Source: Antennarius striatus (taxonomy: Eukaryota; Chordata; Actinopteri; Lophiiformes; Antennariidae). From it: 64,000 nucleotides of DNA. Where the stretch lies: the NCBI RefSeq assembly GCF_040054535.1, contig NC_090781.1, positions 12,253,482 to 12,317,481 of the forward strand, written 5' to 3'. Below, piece by piece: positions 18,701-32,500 of this stretch. Positions within the stretch are counted from its first letter, which is position 1, and the number at the start of each line of letters is the position of its first letter. A program made the translations under genes and the position numbers. Below the pieces are notes generated by a model, which saw only the letters and a list, made by a program, of their open reading frames with translations, was not told the DNA's origin and did not search any database.

Positions 18701-21600
18701 ACAGAACACAATGAATTCAAACATGTCGATGTTGGTTTTATTGGGTACAAACTGATGGCAGGAGCATGATTTGCATGTTCTTCATGTCAACTCGCAGAGC
18801 TGAGCTTCCGGTCAAATAGGATGGTATTTATTATATATTGTTTTGTCCACAGCGTGAAAGTCTCTGCATGGAAATGGATTGATTAAACTAGTTAAACCAG
18901 CCATCAAAGTCTCAGTGGAGACCTACTGGGGTGTAAAATTCAAGGGCAACAGCCCTGGGTGTGAGTACACTGAGGTAATGAGGGTTTAACAAATGGAGAC
19001 TGCAGACGTTTGCTGTTTGTTGGTCAGACTGCAGACACATCTCGTTTACAGCTCCTGTGGGATGCCTCAGGGCAAATTAAATTCATTCCCTCTGCACTCA
19101 TTTAAAGGTGTGTGCTTTGTGCTAGTCTGCAATGAAAGGCGGGCGTCTTTTCCACTGAAGCATCATCACACAATAAAACTGCACACAAGCAGAACAACGA
19201 AGAAACAACAAGATGCTGCTTTCAGGATTGTGGCTTTGAGTGTAAGCATTTCTGGAACAAAGTCATCCCCCTCCATGCAACGACTGCATCACAAAGAATT
19301 TTATACTGTATTATGAGACCAGAACATCTTTGCCTGTGACCTTCGTCAGGGTCATTAGATGCTTCCTCGTTCATTCTTATTTCCCTCTATAAAAAGGAAA
19401 CTTGAACCTTGAAGTTTCTGATGGAATTTTCTTAAATACAAAGATAAACATAAGAAAAAAAGAAGCTAACAAAACCCATTTTATCTCTCTTACTCACCCT
19501 ATCAATCTCTCTCAGTGTGCAAAGTCAACTGGAATGTGTAAACTAGATAAGTAGTGGATTACACACAGTTTGTTAAAGCTGCGGTTGTATCACACGGCAG
19601 TGGCCCATGTGTTCTTGCACACACAGATGGAGACATGACATCACCTAAATAAATCAGGATGTAATCAGCAGAGTATTGGGTGGGTCCACACGAGGATCGA
19701 TGAATGACCCTTCTCCTAATGTGCTCACACACACACACACACACACACACACCGTCCACCAGGCTCCATGGCAACGCTCCAACCACCCAGGTGAAGCCCC
19801 CATGCTAAGACCCCCGGGGAGACTGGTGTTTCTCCAGTTGTGAGGGGCAGAGTGGGGGCAGGGTTGTGTCTCCGTTCTTTAACCTGAAGCCAGAGCTAAG
19901 AACTCATTTACAGTCCTTTAGGGCGACTGAGAATATAAAGAACTAAAACTGAACCAAGGAGAAAAAGGAAGGAGGTTGCGTTTGTTTGCTCTGTGTTTCG
20001 TGTCAGCTGAGCCTGACAGGTGAGAGCAGAGCCAGAGTTCTCCTGTCCTCTCTTTGTGTGTTATTATGCAACAGGCTCACTCAGCCAGGTGGAATTAATT
20101 TGTCCCTATGAGACATGAAGTCTCCTAGATTTCACAACAGAACAATCAAGATTGGGCAAAAGTTCCTTGACTGAATCACTTCCAGTCTAATTCCCATAAT
20201 GTTCAATGACTTGCTTTGGGGATGGGTTGTTGTTGTTTTTTTAAAACAAATTGAGTTTCAAATCTCATTAAAATGTTCCTGTATGTTGGTTGGAATATAA
20301 ATGTTTCTAACTATGACTCATTTTCACACTAGATGATCAGCTCTTAATATTTCATGTCTATTTCTCCCATAATTCACGATATAATTCATGTCACACCTGA
20401 AGGTGGTATTATCGCAGCAGTTATTCCAGATGTTTGTGGGTAGTTTTCTGTGTTTGACCATAGTTCAGAATTACATTTACATATTTGAATCTAGATGACA
20501 TAATAAGAATATTGACATTCTTGTATTTGAGGAACAATAGTTTCATTGTTGGACTGAAACATGACTGTTTCAGAGTTTATGAAGGAATCCCTTTCACAAC
20601 TCTTTTGTGTCCTATTATCTGTCGTCTCAGTTGGTCTTCCTTAATCTGGAGAAATATCCTGTAGTACTTCAGCATCAAAATTACTGTAATTCTAAAATTA
20701 CTATCAGAGTGAATGTGACATAAAAATCCCTTTAAAATTATTTTGCCTTGATAATCCTAACCGATATATACCAAACATCCACCCCACAGTGGTTCCTGGT
20801 TAGTGGTGTTGTATTTCCACTTCCGAGCAGTGAAAATCGTGAGCAATACACAAGTTTAACACGGAGTGACCTCATAGCCCGGAATTCTGGGAATCTATGA
20901 GTAAATGAGGGTTCATGTGTTTCCATTTAGTTTGCTGTGATTGAAGAAAACTGCCAGGCCTCAAGGGTGATAGGCCGAAGGAAAAAAGAAAAAAGCGGAG
21001 TCGAGAAAAAAAAAAAAAAAAAGGGAAAATGTGAAAAAGCACAAAAAATAAAACATGTTTACATCCTGTATCTGGGCGGAGATAAAAGCTGATGAACTTG
21101 CAATGAGGAGCATAAAAAGAGAAAAGAGAATGTCTGATCAGAGAGACGACCTCAGAGAAATGACCTTGAGAAAGTGATTTCCAGCTCTCCCTCTGCACAC
21201 TGCAGCTTGACTTATTCCACATAATGGAATCCTCCATCTGCTGAGTAGCGACCAAATATTTAACTTTTTTTTTTTTTTTTTACACCTTAAAGACTGGTGA
21301 GTCAAACAGTTTGAATTGGACACGTTTTGGGTTTTGAATAAAGAACACTTTTTCCTTTAGTAATTCTTTGGTGGCAGAGATGGATTGATCTGTCTCTGCT
21401 TCCAAACTCCAAACCTTTGAGGGACAGTCTGGAGGCTTCTGCGCTCCTGGTTGTCCTCCTCATGGGTTGCTGCTCTGAATGCAGTAGAGCTCTTAGTTTT
21501 TCCAGAGTGGTTAGAAAGCAAAACAATGAATGACGTAAGAGGACAGCGGGTAGAAAAACACAAGACACTAAATGTGTCACTGCAGGATCGAAGCACAGAG
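15711..21600. other. Gene-free stretch
   Basis: Only short, unrelated open frames on both strands, with no splice-consistent coding segment and no RNA gene recognised. There is one modest CA tract near 19726-19752 and poly-A/T runs at 21006 and 21266. Confidence 0.4.
19726..19752. repeat. Short (CA)n tract
   Basis: About 13 units in gene-free sequence. Confidence 0.9.
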
Positions 21601-21624
21601 CTGTTAACGTCAACACTTCATAGA

Positions 21625-21670
<46 letters not shown>

Positions 21671-22119
21671 AAACCCTATCACTCACATCTCTCTATCGCT
21701 TTCCTGACTTCTGAGTACTGTTACATAAATATGGTCACACACACACATACACACAAACACACACGCACGCACACACACACACACACACACACAAACATCA
21801 ACATGTTTAACCCATTCCGTCTCTCTTTCCCCATATGCAGAGCAGATCTTCCCATCTCTCCTTCCGTTCCCACAACAATCCTCTGGGCCTCTCCTCGGCC
21901 CTCCCTGATGGTCTCTCTCCCTCTCTCTGCCTCTCTCTCTCTCTTTCTCTCTGTTCTTCCTCATCTCCTCGTCCCCTCACTCTGTCAGGTCCCAGGGTCG
22001 TTCGGGGGGGGTCAGAGCTGCTGTTGGAACAAACACACAGAAATAGACAAAGGCAGAGAAAGAGAGGAAGGGATGGTCACTTCTGTGCTTATCAGCAGCA
22101 GGCATCAGGCAGGGGACAC

Positions 22120-22256
<137 letters not shown>

Positions 22257-22701
22257 CCAACCTTTCAGGGATTTTTGCAGATTTGATGTATAGATGGTGA
22301 CACAGGCATTATGACCTGTAATTATGGCATACTAATAACATAACGTATAGTAGTCCATTGACTGTTTGTCTGTGCAGGGATGAAACTGGACTGTTTCGCA
22401 TGACATCACAGAAAAGTTCTTTTTAAAAATAAAGTAAGAGCAAACACAACGACTCAGAGAAAGAAAGCAAACTATTCTAAGGTGTCCTTCAAGATGTGGT
22501 TCAGCGGTTATAGGTCAGTCAGGGTCAGGCTGAGAGTCTGTGTGGAGTGCAGTGCAAACACTCGTCCCACAAGCATTCATGTTTATGTGTGAGGATGACA
22601 GACAGAATAAACCTGGGAACCTTAACGGCCCAACGGCAACACAAACATCCAACTCAGGCCACCTAGATACCAGAAGACTGCCAGTATGGCTTAAGTGCAT
22701 C

Positions 22702-22704
<3 letters not shown>

Positions 22705-22772
<68 letters not shown>
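22705..22772. repeat. (TG)n microsatellite
   Basis: About 34 perfect units. Confidence 0.97.
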
Positions 22773-22774
<2 letters not shown>

Positions 22775-23696
22775 CTTGCTCTAGAATCAAGTGAATCCTC
22801 TTTCGTGGAGGGAAGAATTTAATGCCAGAGTGGCAAAAACATCAGGTAGCAGCATTTTTACATCATATTTTAAGAAATCCCCATTAGTAATCAGAAATAC
22901 TCGTTTATATTTTTGCCTTACTGTTATTTATAGTTACCCTTTGTATTTAAGATATTAGAGTTGTTGAGCTTCTTCCTACTGCTGCTGTAAGTAAGCAATA
23001 AAATATGACTTTAACAGCATTGCCACAACAGAAACTTCAATTGCACACACACCAAATTTAACAAACACATCAAGTGACCACAGGAAAGCCCCAGAAATAT
23101 AATTATTTTGCAGTTCATTTATTTACTTAATTATTCATATGAATGTAAACCGTAATGAACGACAGCAGCAGTGGAGATTAAAAACACCGTTAAGATGTAA
23201 GACTTTCCACATTGCAGAGTTATGAGACTCGCCAGGTTAGATCATCCTCAGCATTGGAATGACATCATCAACTTTCAATTTATGGATGATGAAACAAAAG
23301 GAAAAAGTTATGGACCGGGGGTTTATTTTTTTTTATAGAAAACAGACAGACTGGCTGGGGCCTGATTGAAAATTTAATGATCCTTCTGTGTTTGAAAAGG
23401 AAAGCGCAGCATTGTTTAATTTGTTAGTGAAGTGATCCATCAAGGAGAAGAAACGGGCACGTTCTGGAGCATCAAGAGGAGAACAGGAGACAGTGATCAT
23501 CATCATCAGACCGTGAGTGGAGCACATGCACTTGAACTGCAGTAACCTCAGCACAATAGAAAGAAAGGAAAGGAACAGATGGAAACGGACGTGGAAAAGT
23601 AAAGAACAGGGAAGGAAAGGAAATCCAAAGAAAGGAAAGGAGGAGTCTTCCCAGGATGAGAGCAGTGACTGAACTTTTTTGGCAGGGGCAGGAAGT

Positions 23697-23699
<3 letters not shown>

Positions 23700-23772
<73 letters not shown>

Positions 23773-23929
23773 CGTGCATGTGTGTGTGTGTGTGTGTTCG
23801 CGTGTGTGAACATGGGAACTGCACACGACAATCCCAAATTCTCAGCATGACATACATACATGGACATGCATGCGTGCGCGCACACACATACAGACACACA
23901 CACACAGACACACACAAACACACACACAC

Positions 23930-23975
<46 letters not shown>
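23700..23975. repeat. Facing TG and CA tracts
   Basis: A TG-rich tract (23700-23797) is followed after 82 bases by a CA-rich tract (23880-23975). The two arms are complementary in opposite orientation and could pair as a long imperfect hairpin. Confidence 0.9.
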
Positions 23976-23979
<4 letters not shown>

Positions 23980-24483
23980 CCCAAACGCAATGTCCAACTT
24001 GTTTTCTGCTGCCCCTGAGACTGCAGACAAAAATATCAGGCACATTCATGACGAACAGGATGTCCACAACAACATCAGTGGCACACACAAAACAACTGGC
24101 AGCAGGGGGGGAGGACGAGGCTAATAGTGACCATAGGTAACATGCTGTAAAGGATTTTCACCAGATCAATGCTATCATTCATTCAGAAATTTTGTCTCTT
24201 GACTCTTGGTAAAGGCAAGTAATGTAAGTTTTATGTTCAAGCCTCAATGTCCGTCTTAAAACTAACAAGGACTGTAGTAGCCCAATGACGTCAGCCACTG
24301 CTGTGGACCAGGTGAGTTTGAATCCTCACTAAAGCTAAACACACACTTCAGTGCAAAATTACTTAATGGTTTGACTGAAAAAGATTGATCCAAATGAATA
24401 AATACAGACAACGCATGCAGACAAATTGTGGTCAAGTTTTGACAACAATAGACTCATATGAATATACTCATGCATACACACAG

Positions 24484-24597
<114 letters not shown>

Positions 24598-24600
24598 CCA

Positions 24601-27600
24601 CCACAAAGGCTGCTGTCACATGTTGAACAGATACGACATACCAGCACAGTGATGTCAGTTTGTTCATCTCAGACTCAAACTGCGGATCTATTCATCAGGA
24701 GCTCTGCAGCTCAAGGCTGCAGAGAACAAAGTTGTTGGGGTTTTTTTTTTTTTAGTTCAAGTCTCTCATGGTTGTTAAACTCAGATTTTTGCATCTCAAA
24801 CAGCAGAACCTCTTTAGTCCTCCCGATATTCTGATGACATGAGAGGTTGTGTGAAACTGCTTTTACAGGAATTTCAAACATCTCTGTTTAACAGATATCA
24901 TTAGTCAGCAGAAGAGTCCAGTAAAACGTAAGATTTGTAAATCGGGCATCACAGAGAAATGACTGCCACTTCTTGACTGATTTATTTCACTATTTGAACA
25001 AAGAATTTTCAGATGATCAGACGTGACTCTTGATGAGACATGAATATTAAACTTCATCTAAAGCAGCAGATGTACAACATATCAGCAGAAAGCATCTTGG
25101 TCAGTGATGATAACAGAATCCTGGTTCATCTTCTGGATTTCTGATCGCCTGGTTACCAGGGATGTCAAAACATGATGCCCAAAAACATTTCTTTTGATTG
25201 GTAACTGAGCTTATTTACTTTCGTCCTACGTTAACGGACAATTTCGTTCATGTGCGTGGCTCTAAATCTAGATCACATTACTGCACATAGCTCTTACATT
25301 AATATGATTTGTGTTTGTCAGCTCAACTCATCACTCTGCAGGTTTCTTTATTATAATTTCAAGTGTTATTAGCAGTCTCCCCAACACAATGAGACAAGAA
25401 CAGGGAGGCAAATTACATCCACACATTTTTGGCATTTACTAGAGAGTCTTATCTGGAGGAACCTCCACCAGCAACTTATAGCAGACAGACTGAGCAGCGT
25501 GGGCGCCAGGAAGAGAAAACTATCACAGGAAAGCATTGTGTTATTCACTTTTATTTGTTATTTGATGCAGATGGCAAAAAGTTGAAATGCTTTTAATTGT
25601 GTCTTTTTGTTCCTTAGGAAATGCCTTTAATTGTAACAGCTTGTCATCTGGGTGAAATAAATCTTCATTTTTTCCTGGAATGCTGGTGTCTTTCTCTCTG
25701 TTCAAATGATGCACCATGTGGGAACTCTTTGCATCTATAAAGAAACTAATCCCAAAACACATCACACCTCCTCTGAATTGAGACCAAATGTTCAGCCCAG
25801 TCAACAGCATCCAGTCATGACAGCCTCACGACTGAAGAAACAATCCTGCAGCTGACGTGCTGTCAATCTCCAAATCCCAGCCAAAGTTGTCCGCTAAGAG
25901 GATCAGATCTTCTATTTATAGACCCGTTACAGGTAGCTTCCTTAAACAGGAAGGTAAGCGGATTGCTAATAAAAGATACAATCAGCAAACACACAACTTG
26001 TCAGTGTTTCATGGAACACTATCAGATTTGAAAGGGTGCCGCAGTATAACGGCCCACGGACCACTGATACTTATAAATCACAATCTCATGTAACCTCAAA
26101 ATACAGCAGATGTGACAATATTGAGCAACGTTGATGAAAGGCATTTAATGGCCCATTAGGCTTTGTAATCTAGCCCCACACTTTTGTTTAAATGATATAA
26201 TTAAATGTAATTATAATCAAATCACATTACAGTCTTTTCCGCACTATAATGCGCACTAAAATTTTCTCAAAAACCAACAGTGCGCCTTATATATGAAAAA
26301 GGTTTTAAAATAGGCCGCTCATTGAAGGTGCGCCTTAGGCCCTTATAGTGCGGAAAAGTGTAATTTTAATATTATATAAGGATTTTTACACATTATTTGC
26401 ATTAGTACAAATTAATACTCCATCCATCTGTTCCTCAGCTGAGCCCACCAGTCAAAATGTTTGTCCTCTCTGGGTCTAGATCATGCTCGCCTCAGGGTGG
26501 GAATGCATTTGCGCCTCAGGGTAGATCTGTGTGAAACAGTCTGACTCAAAACAGCAGGTACAGTATGTGGTAAGCCACGCCCACTCAGCTGGGATCCGTC
26601 TTCTGACAGGTCAATATTCCACACGCTCCCGACACATCCGAATCGTCATAACAGGAAACCCTTGAGGATTGGATGTAGTCGGTGATGCAGGATGGGGGTG
26701 GGGGTTGAGATCAGAGGATGGTAAATAACCATGTAATAGGCCGTGATGCTCCAGTGCTGCTCCAGACTCAGAGGTGGATCCAGAGCTGGCTTCATGCCTG
26801 TCTGTGAAGAATTAGAGGCTTCAGGATTGGTTGTGGGTCAAAGGCCATTTTCAAGTCATTTATAATTCGACTGGAGTGTAAGACAGCCAGCATGACAGAA
26901 CGGAAGGGAACATTTAAAATAGCACAGGAAAGAGAGGTCAGTTTGGTGACCATAGCCTCAATTGTCCTGATTTACCAAACTCCACCCGTCTGGTTCTCTG
27001 AACCGCTTAAAATAAACACAATGTTTTCTGCCAGACAAATATTCAGAAAGCAAACAAAACCCAACACGACACAATCCCATTCAATCCATGTGCTGTAAAT
27101 CAAATTGATCTAAATCAAGTTGATTTTAGTTCGTAATGACAGATACGACAGCTTTTACCTCATTTTACTTGGACTGAATTGAAACTGGATCAATTTGACT
27201 GATTATCTAAATTATTGATGAAGACACCCCTGACTAGAGAATATAATGTTAAGTATGAGGATGAGGACAAGCAAACAAAACAGATTTTCAACTCATTGAT
27301 CGTATCAATTTTATTTAAATACTTCAACAACCTCAGCTATACTGTACAGTTAGAAAACTCTTCCAAAGACAGGATACTGGTCAAATTCACAGAGAAAAAA
27401 GAAAAAAACAAAAAAATCCAAGAAACAAATGGCTCAACAATGACTTTCACACGTGTTACAGCTGAAACAGCCTCCTAACAGGATTATTCATGTCCAGGAA
27501 GGCGGGAGCCGTTGATGAAATTTTGGTAGTTTGAATTGTTATACAGAAATCCGTGAGGAGAAAAAAAAAAGACTATCCTCTCTTCAAACTGCCACAGGCT

Positions 27601-29190
27601 GCCTGTGTCAAAGTGAGTGATTATCACATATTCCTGTTGTATAAAATGAATTAGTTCAAAAATGACGAGTGAGGAAGTATGTTTACCCAAGTATAAAAAA
27701 ATAAATTAAAATGATCAACATTTACACACAAGACAATCAAAAATCCTAACAGTTTGACAATCATAACCTTATGAAAGACAAAAACTTCTTTTAGCGTCAC
27801 AGCAGTGATCCCACCTTTAAAAATATTCTAACAATGAGCTCACTGCTTCAAGGAAAAATTTAGGAAAAACTTGCTAACCTCTGACTTCAACAGTTTACCG
27901 AAAACGGTATAAACTAATTAGGACGGTTATAGAGAAAACATTTTAAACAACAGTGAATCCATGTCAATTCCATAACGCCACCATACGGTATGCACCTCTG
28001 CTGCAGCAAGCCTGAGACAGAAAAACACAAATATTGAATGATTTCAACATTGTTCATGTTAAAATCCCGAAGTGTAATGGGTGTGGTTCTTGAACTGATT
28101 GCAGGGAGAACGTCTGCACAGAGCAATGCAAGATTCATGCATTCATTTCAGATCATTTCAGGTCTACTTATTGATTGTCAAGAAAGCCAGCAGCTCTATG
28201 AACTGATGCAGTGGGGCTGGAATTTATTCGCTTCCCCCAATAACTCACTGATGTCGGCAGTCTGGACCCCTTTCATTTCTCAACTAATAGTGAGTTTGAA
28301 TAAAATAACTGAAGGATCAAAACAGTGTGTCCTATTTTGACAAAGGTGAAAACAAGGTGAAGGGTTAAATGACCAAAGCTGACTTGATAAAATGTTGAAA
28401 CTATCCGTTTTCAGGAAAAAACCAAAAAACGACTACCATCTCACAGAGGGGATGCAGGTTTGTCTCTTTCCCTCTCCTACTTTAATTTTCCTTACAGAAG
28501 CTGTTAATGAACTAAAGGCTCTCCGGCTTCACAAACCCATAACACAAATTGTATGATTGAAAACTTATGAAAATTGACCCATCGGGGTAAAGAAACATGG
28601 TGGAAAAGAAACATAGTGGTTAGAGACGGTACTGAAAGGTCACAGGTCACTTCCAGGTACCAGCAAAGTCAGCTAAATATCTGAAATGACATATATGATT
28701 GTATGTTGGAACTACATGCATTAAAAACATTAATACAGCCCCAATATCATACAAACTGTCAGTGCAAAGCAGTGGAAAAAATATATACTAAAAATAACAG
28801 ATGATATATATTTTAATTACTTGTTTCAGCAGGAAATGTGATACGGTGAATGACATTATGAAGGGTTCTGAGTAGTTTCCACAGGGGATAAAGAGAACAA
28901 ATGAAGCAAAGGCAGTGATACGGTGGGTGGGAAGTTCTCTCAAGGTCCTTCTTGTCTTAAACAAAAACACCACAACAATCAATATGTTGGGAAAAATTAA
29001 ATACCCAATATTTGTATCTATGTAATGGCGATTTTGATGGTTGAAACGTACAGACAAGAAGCACAACAGTTTGAAGATGAGAATGCTTTCAAATGATTTA
29101 GACAAAAGATGCGAGGATAAAATGGTCATGTGTATTTTTGCTGCTGGCTAATCAAACTGTATCCACAAAGAACTGAACTGAGGAGAAACA
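24601..29190. other. Gene-free stretch downstream of zc3h4
   Basis: No coding exon recognised. It holds a small MITE at 26230-26360 and otherwise AT-rich unique-looking sequence. Part of the right end could be extended zc3h4 3' UTR if a more distal polyadenylation site is used. Confidence 0.35.
26230..26360. mobile_element. Palindromic MITE, copy 1
   Basis: A 131-bp element between TA dinucleotides (26228-26229, 26361-26362). Left end CAGTCTTTTCCGCACTATAA; the right end inverted reads CACTTTTCCGCACTATAAGG. The interior carries TTTTCTCAAAAACCAACAGT and GCGCCTTA blocks. It shares ends and interior with the copy at 45033. TA target sites suggest a Tc1/mariner-type non-autonomous element. Confidence 0.75.
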
Positions 29191-29309
29191 TTTATTTATA
29201 CGTCAATATATCTGTTTAAAATAGAAATTTAGAGATTTAACTTTAAACCCTTCCCATAACCCAAGAGTCTTTTATAGAATCTAAATCTTTCACACCATGA
29301 TGTGTGTGT

Positions 29310-29357
<48 letters not shown>

Positions 29358-29511
29358 ATGAAATATGTTATGAGGCATCAGTTTTGTTCACCAGTTTGTC
29401 TTCTTAACCATCTCAAAGGGGTAGTTACAACGCTCGTCTCTCTCCTTTTCACTGATGTGTCCAAAAAAGTCAAGCGCGCTGAAGGCCGACCTGTCGACCG
29501 GCTCCAGGTGG
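29191..29511 (-). other. Candidate proximal 3' UTR of zc3h4
   Basis: Follows the zc3h4 stop codon. An AATAAA hexamer on the minus strand at 29191-29196 is a candidate polyadenylation signal. The UTR would include the TG tract at 29300-29354. Confidence 0.4.
29300..29354. repeat. (TG)n microsatellite in zc3h4 3' UTR
   Basis: About 27 units with one interruption, 158 bases past the stop codon; it would be CA-rich in the transcript. Confidence 0.95.
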
Positions 29512-32500
29512 TCACTGGCAAAAAGGGGAGGCTGTGGGGTCAAAACCTTTGAACACCTCCTTCAGCGACGCGTTGTCCTGCTCTGTGGCCACCTGCTCCG
29601 GCTGCACCGGGCTGCTGCCTCCAAACGGACTGCCCGTCCCCCCGGGTTTGTTTGCCTGCTTCACAACGCCGAACAGAGAGGACACTGGGAGGTTGTGGAC
29701 GCCGGCAGACGCCTGATCCCCAGCAGGCCCGGGGAGACCCTGACCGGCAGCTGCTGCACTGGCTGCGGCGCTTCCTGCCTGCGCCGTGGAGTTGGGCGAG
29801 GGCGCCGGCTTGGGCCGCGGCCTGTTGTAGCTGTTGTAGCGATCAGTCCCCTGCTCGCCGCTTTTCTCCGGTTCTGGATGGTCCAACGCAGACTTCCGAA
29901 CAAACAGAGGCTCCTTGGACTTGGGTTTGGACGTTGTTGAGTCGCTTGATTTGGACTCTGTGCTGGTTGAACTTGGGGAGCTGTTAGAACTACTGCTAGT
30001 GCCAGGACTGCCTGGTTTGTTAGTCCGAGGGTCATACAGACTGATACTGCTAAGCACGCTAGCGCCCCCTGGTGCCCCTGCTGCCACACTGCGCCCCGCC
30101 CCACCTGAAGACAGCAGCCTGGGGTCGTAGGGGGCAACAGTGGGAGGAGAGGAGCTTGATGCTGTTGCTGGAGAGGTAGAAGACGCAGGAGGGGGTGTAG
30201 GGTCTGACGATTGTTTCAGTGATGATTTCTGAGGCTGGAGGCGGGGGTCTGTCAGGCCTTTACGGGCCATCCGGGGGTCAACAGGCTTTTCTATTAGCGT
30301 AGGAGGATTGGGGGGAATAGGGCCCAAAATTGGCCCAGGGGCCGTTAAAAGAGGAGGGGAAGGGCTCTGTGACGGGCTGGAGTTAACAGTCTTCAGGATA
30401 CGTGACAACAGCTCGAAGTCTGGAAGGGAGGATGTGGAAGAAGATGGAGCGGGGGTCTCTGAGGACGGGGTGGGCTGTAAGGGAGGAGGCTGCGTGTGAG
30501 ACATGGAGGTGTGAAGTGACTGCTGAGCACGAGACAGACGCATGTCTATGGAGGAAACGGGAGGGATGCCTGGGGGGAGTGGGAGGAGGTCCTGCTTCGG
30601 GATGGGGAGTGGGAGCAGATCTTCGGGCGACCAGGTGACGGCCTTGGAGAAGGCAGGGACGTGGAGGACGATGTCCTTCTTGATGTGGCTGAACTGCTGC
30701 AGCTGTGAGCGCGGGTCTCTGAGGGCCATGCCCATCAGGGGGTCCAGAGGGATCGGGACGGGTTTGTCCCGGAGAACGCGCTCCGTCTCCTCCTCGTCCG
30801 CTGTTGGGACGGTCAGCGGCGGGGGCTTGTAAACCAAAGGAGGCTCTGCTTTGGGAGCTGGAGTCGAGAGGGAGGTGGAACCCGGTGAGGCGGCGGCATT
30901 TAGCCGAGCTAACCTGGGGTCTGCCGGAGGTCCAGCGGAAGATAGAGCAGGCATCGAGTGGGCGGAGTCAGACGTTTGAGCCGACTCGGCAGCGCGGGCC
31001 AGGCGCGGATCCCTGACCAGGCGGGGATCCGCCGGCCGCGCAGGAGCTGGAGAAGCTTTCTGGAGGCGAGGATCGCTCGGAGGTGCTTCGGATTTTTGAG
31101 AAGGCTGGGTCTGCTGACGGAGAGTCTTCAAGATGGAGGTCACCGTACCACCGCCATCCTCATCCTCACTGGAGTACCAGTTCCCTGAGTCACCTGGGAA
31201 ACACACACTGACGTTATCCAATGTCAAGCTGGAGATTTCAAAAATAATCCTGAAATATTTGAACTCTTTAACTGCTTCCATCACAGAAGAAAACTAACAG
31301 AGCAAAAAACACAACACATTATTGATACACCAGCAGGTAGAGATGCTTTTTCTCTACCTTCCATTTCTCGGCTCTTCTCAGCTCCCCCCTCTGCTATCCT
31401 GCGAGCTCTTTCCTCCTCTTCCTGCTGCTTCTGCTGGATCCTCATGAACAGAACTCGCTGTGCTGGTGGCAGGAAGTCAGGCACAGAAATCCCTCCCTGA
31501 CTGGCTGATGCTCCATTCGTCGATGCCTCCACTCCTCCTGACTGGTTGCCAAACTTTCCTCCTCCTCCTCCTCCTCTCTCATCCATGGCAGCAAAACCCT
31601 GATAATCGTCACCTGAGAGGATCCGTAAACACACTCATCAGCACAAACAGTGGAAAATCAAACTTTAAATTTATCCTGTCATTTCGTAAGTATTCGTTTG
31701 GATAACCCAACTCCACGCTCACCTTCTTGCACGACCCCCTCCATCGTCATACCGTCTTGCTGATTGAAAAAGTTATTAAAGAAGTTCCCTCCCCCCTGAG
31801 GAGGACCTGGAGGCATCACACCTCCTTGAGGAGGTCCGTCTCCAGCTGGAAATCCTGCCATCATGGGTGGGGGAGGCCCCTGGTTCATCCCCAGGTTCTG
31901 TGCATCGGGAGGCATCATGCCTGGGGGGGCAGGGAAGCGGGGTGGAGGGGCACCAGGGGCCCCTGGGGGTCCAGGTGCTGCAGTCTGAGTCTGGTTGCCA
32001 TTGGGAGTCTGGCTTCTGTCACAGTGAAAGAAGAAAAGAGTAGGAGCCGTTAGAGAAACGACAGGAGCCCTCAGTCCAGTGTGGTTAAATATCTCACAGA
32101 ATCAGCAGCTTCAGGTTTTACAGGCATAAATAATACAGATTTTCATTTTCTCAATGATTTTCTTCACCTGACAGCCAGTTTTTGAGCCAACTGTCCGGTT
32201 GGCTGAACTTTAATCTCAAACAGCGACGGGATCTTCTTCCCTGCACCGCATCCCCCCGCACCGGCAGCAGGTGGGGGACCAATGTGGGGAGGGGGAGGCC
32301 CGTTGAGGTTCGGAGGAGGAACACCCTGGAAAGGACTTCCTTCAGGTCCATGAACAGGGGGGGGTGGACAGGGGTTAGGAACAGGAACAGGCACTGGTCC
32401 TGGTGGCCCTTTGCTGGGAAGGGGCCCCGGGTTGGGTCCAGGAGGCCCCCCAAAGTCACCTAACGCAGGACCAGTGAAATCCCCAGCCACTGTGTTGGTG

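Noticed and set aside
23333-24088. Open frame of 251 codons on the minus strand
   Set aside because: A TG/CA repeat artefact; the flanks show no splice-consistent coding sequence.
24300-24330. GTTTGAATCC phrase resembling a tRNA T-arm or B box
   Set aside because: No acceptor stem, anticodon arm or A box at suitable spacing.
29455-29940. Plus-strand open frames opposite the last zc3h4 exon
   Set aside because: Shadows of a long Pro/Ser-rich exon; the minus-strand frame is the recognised protein.
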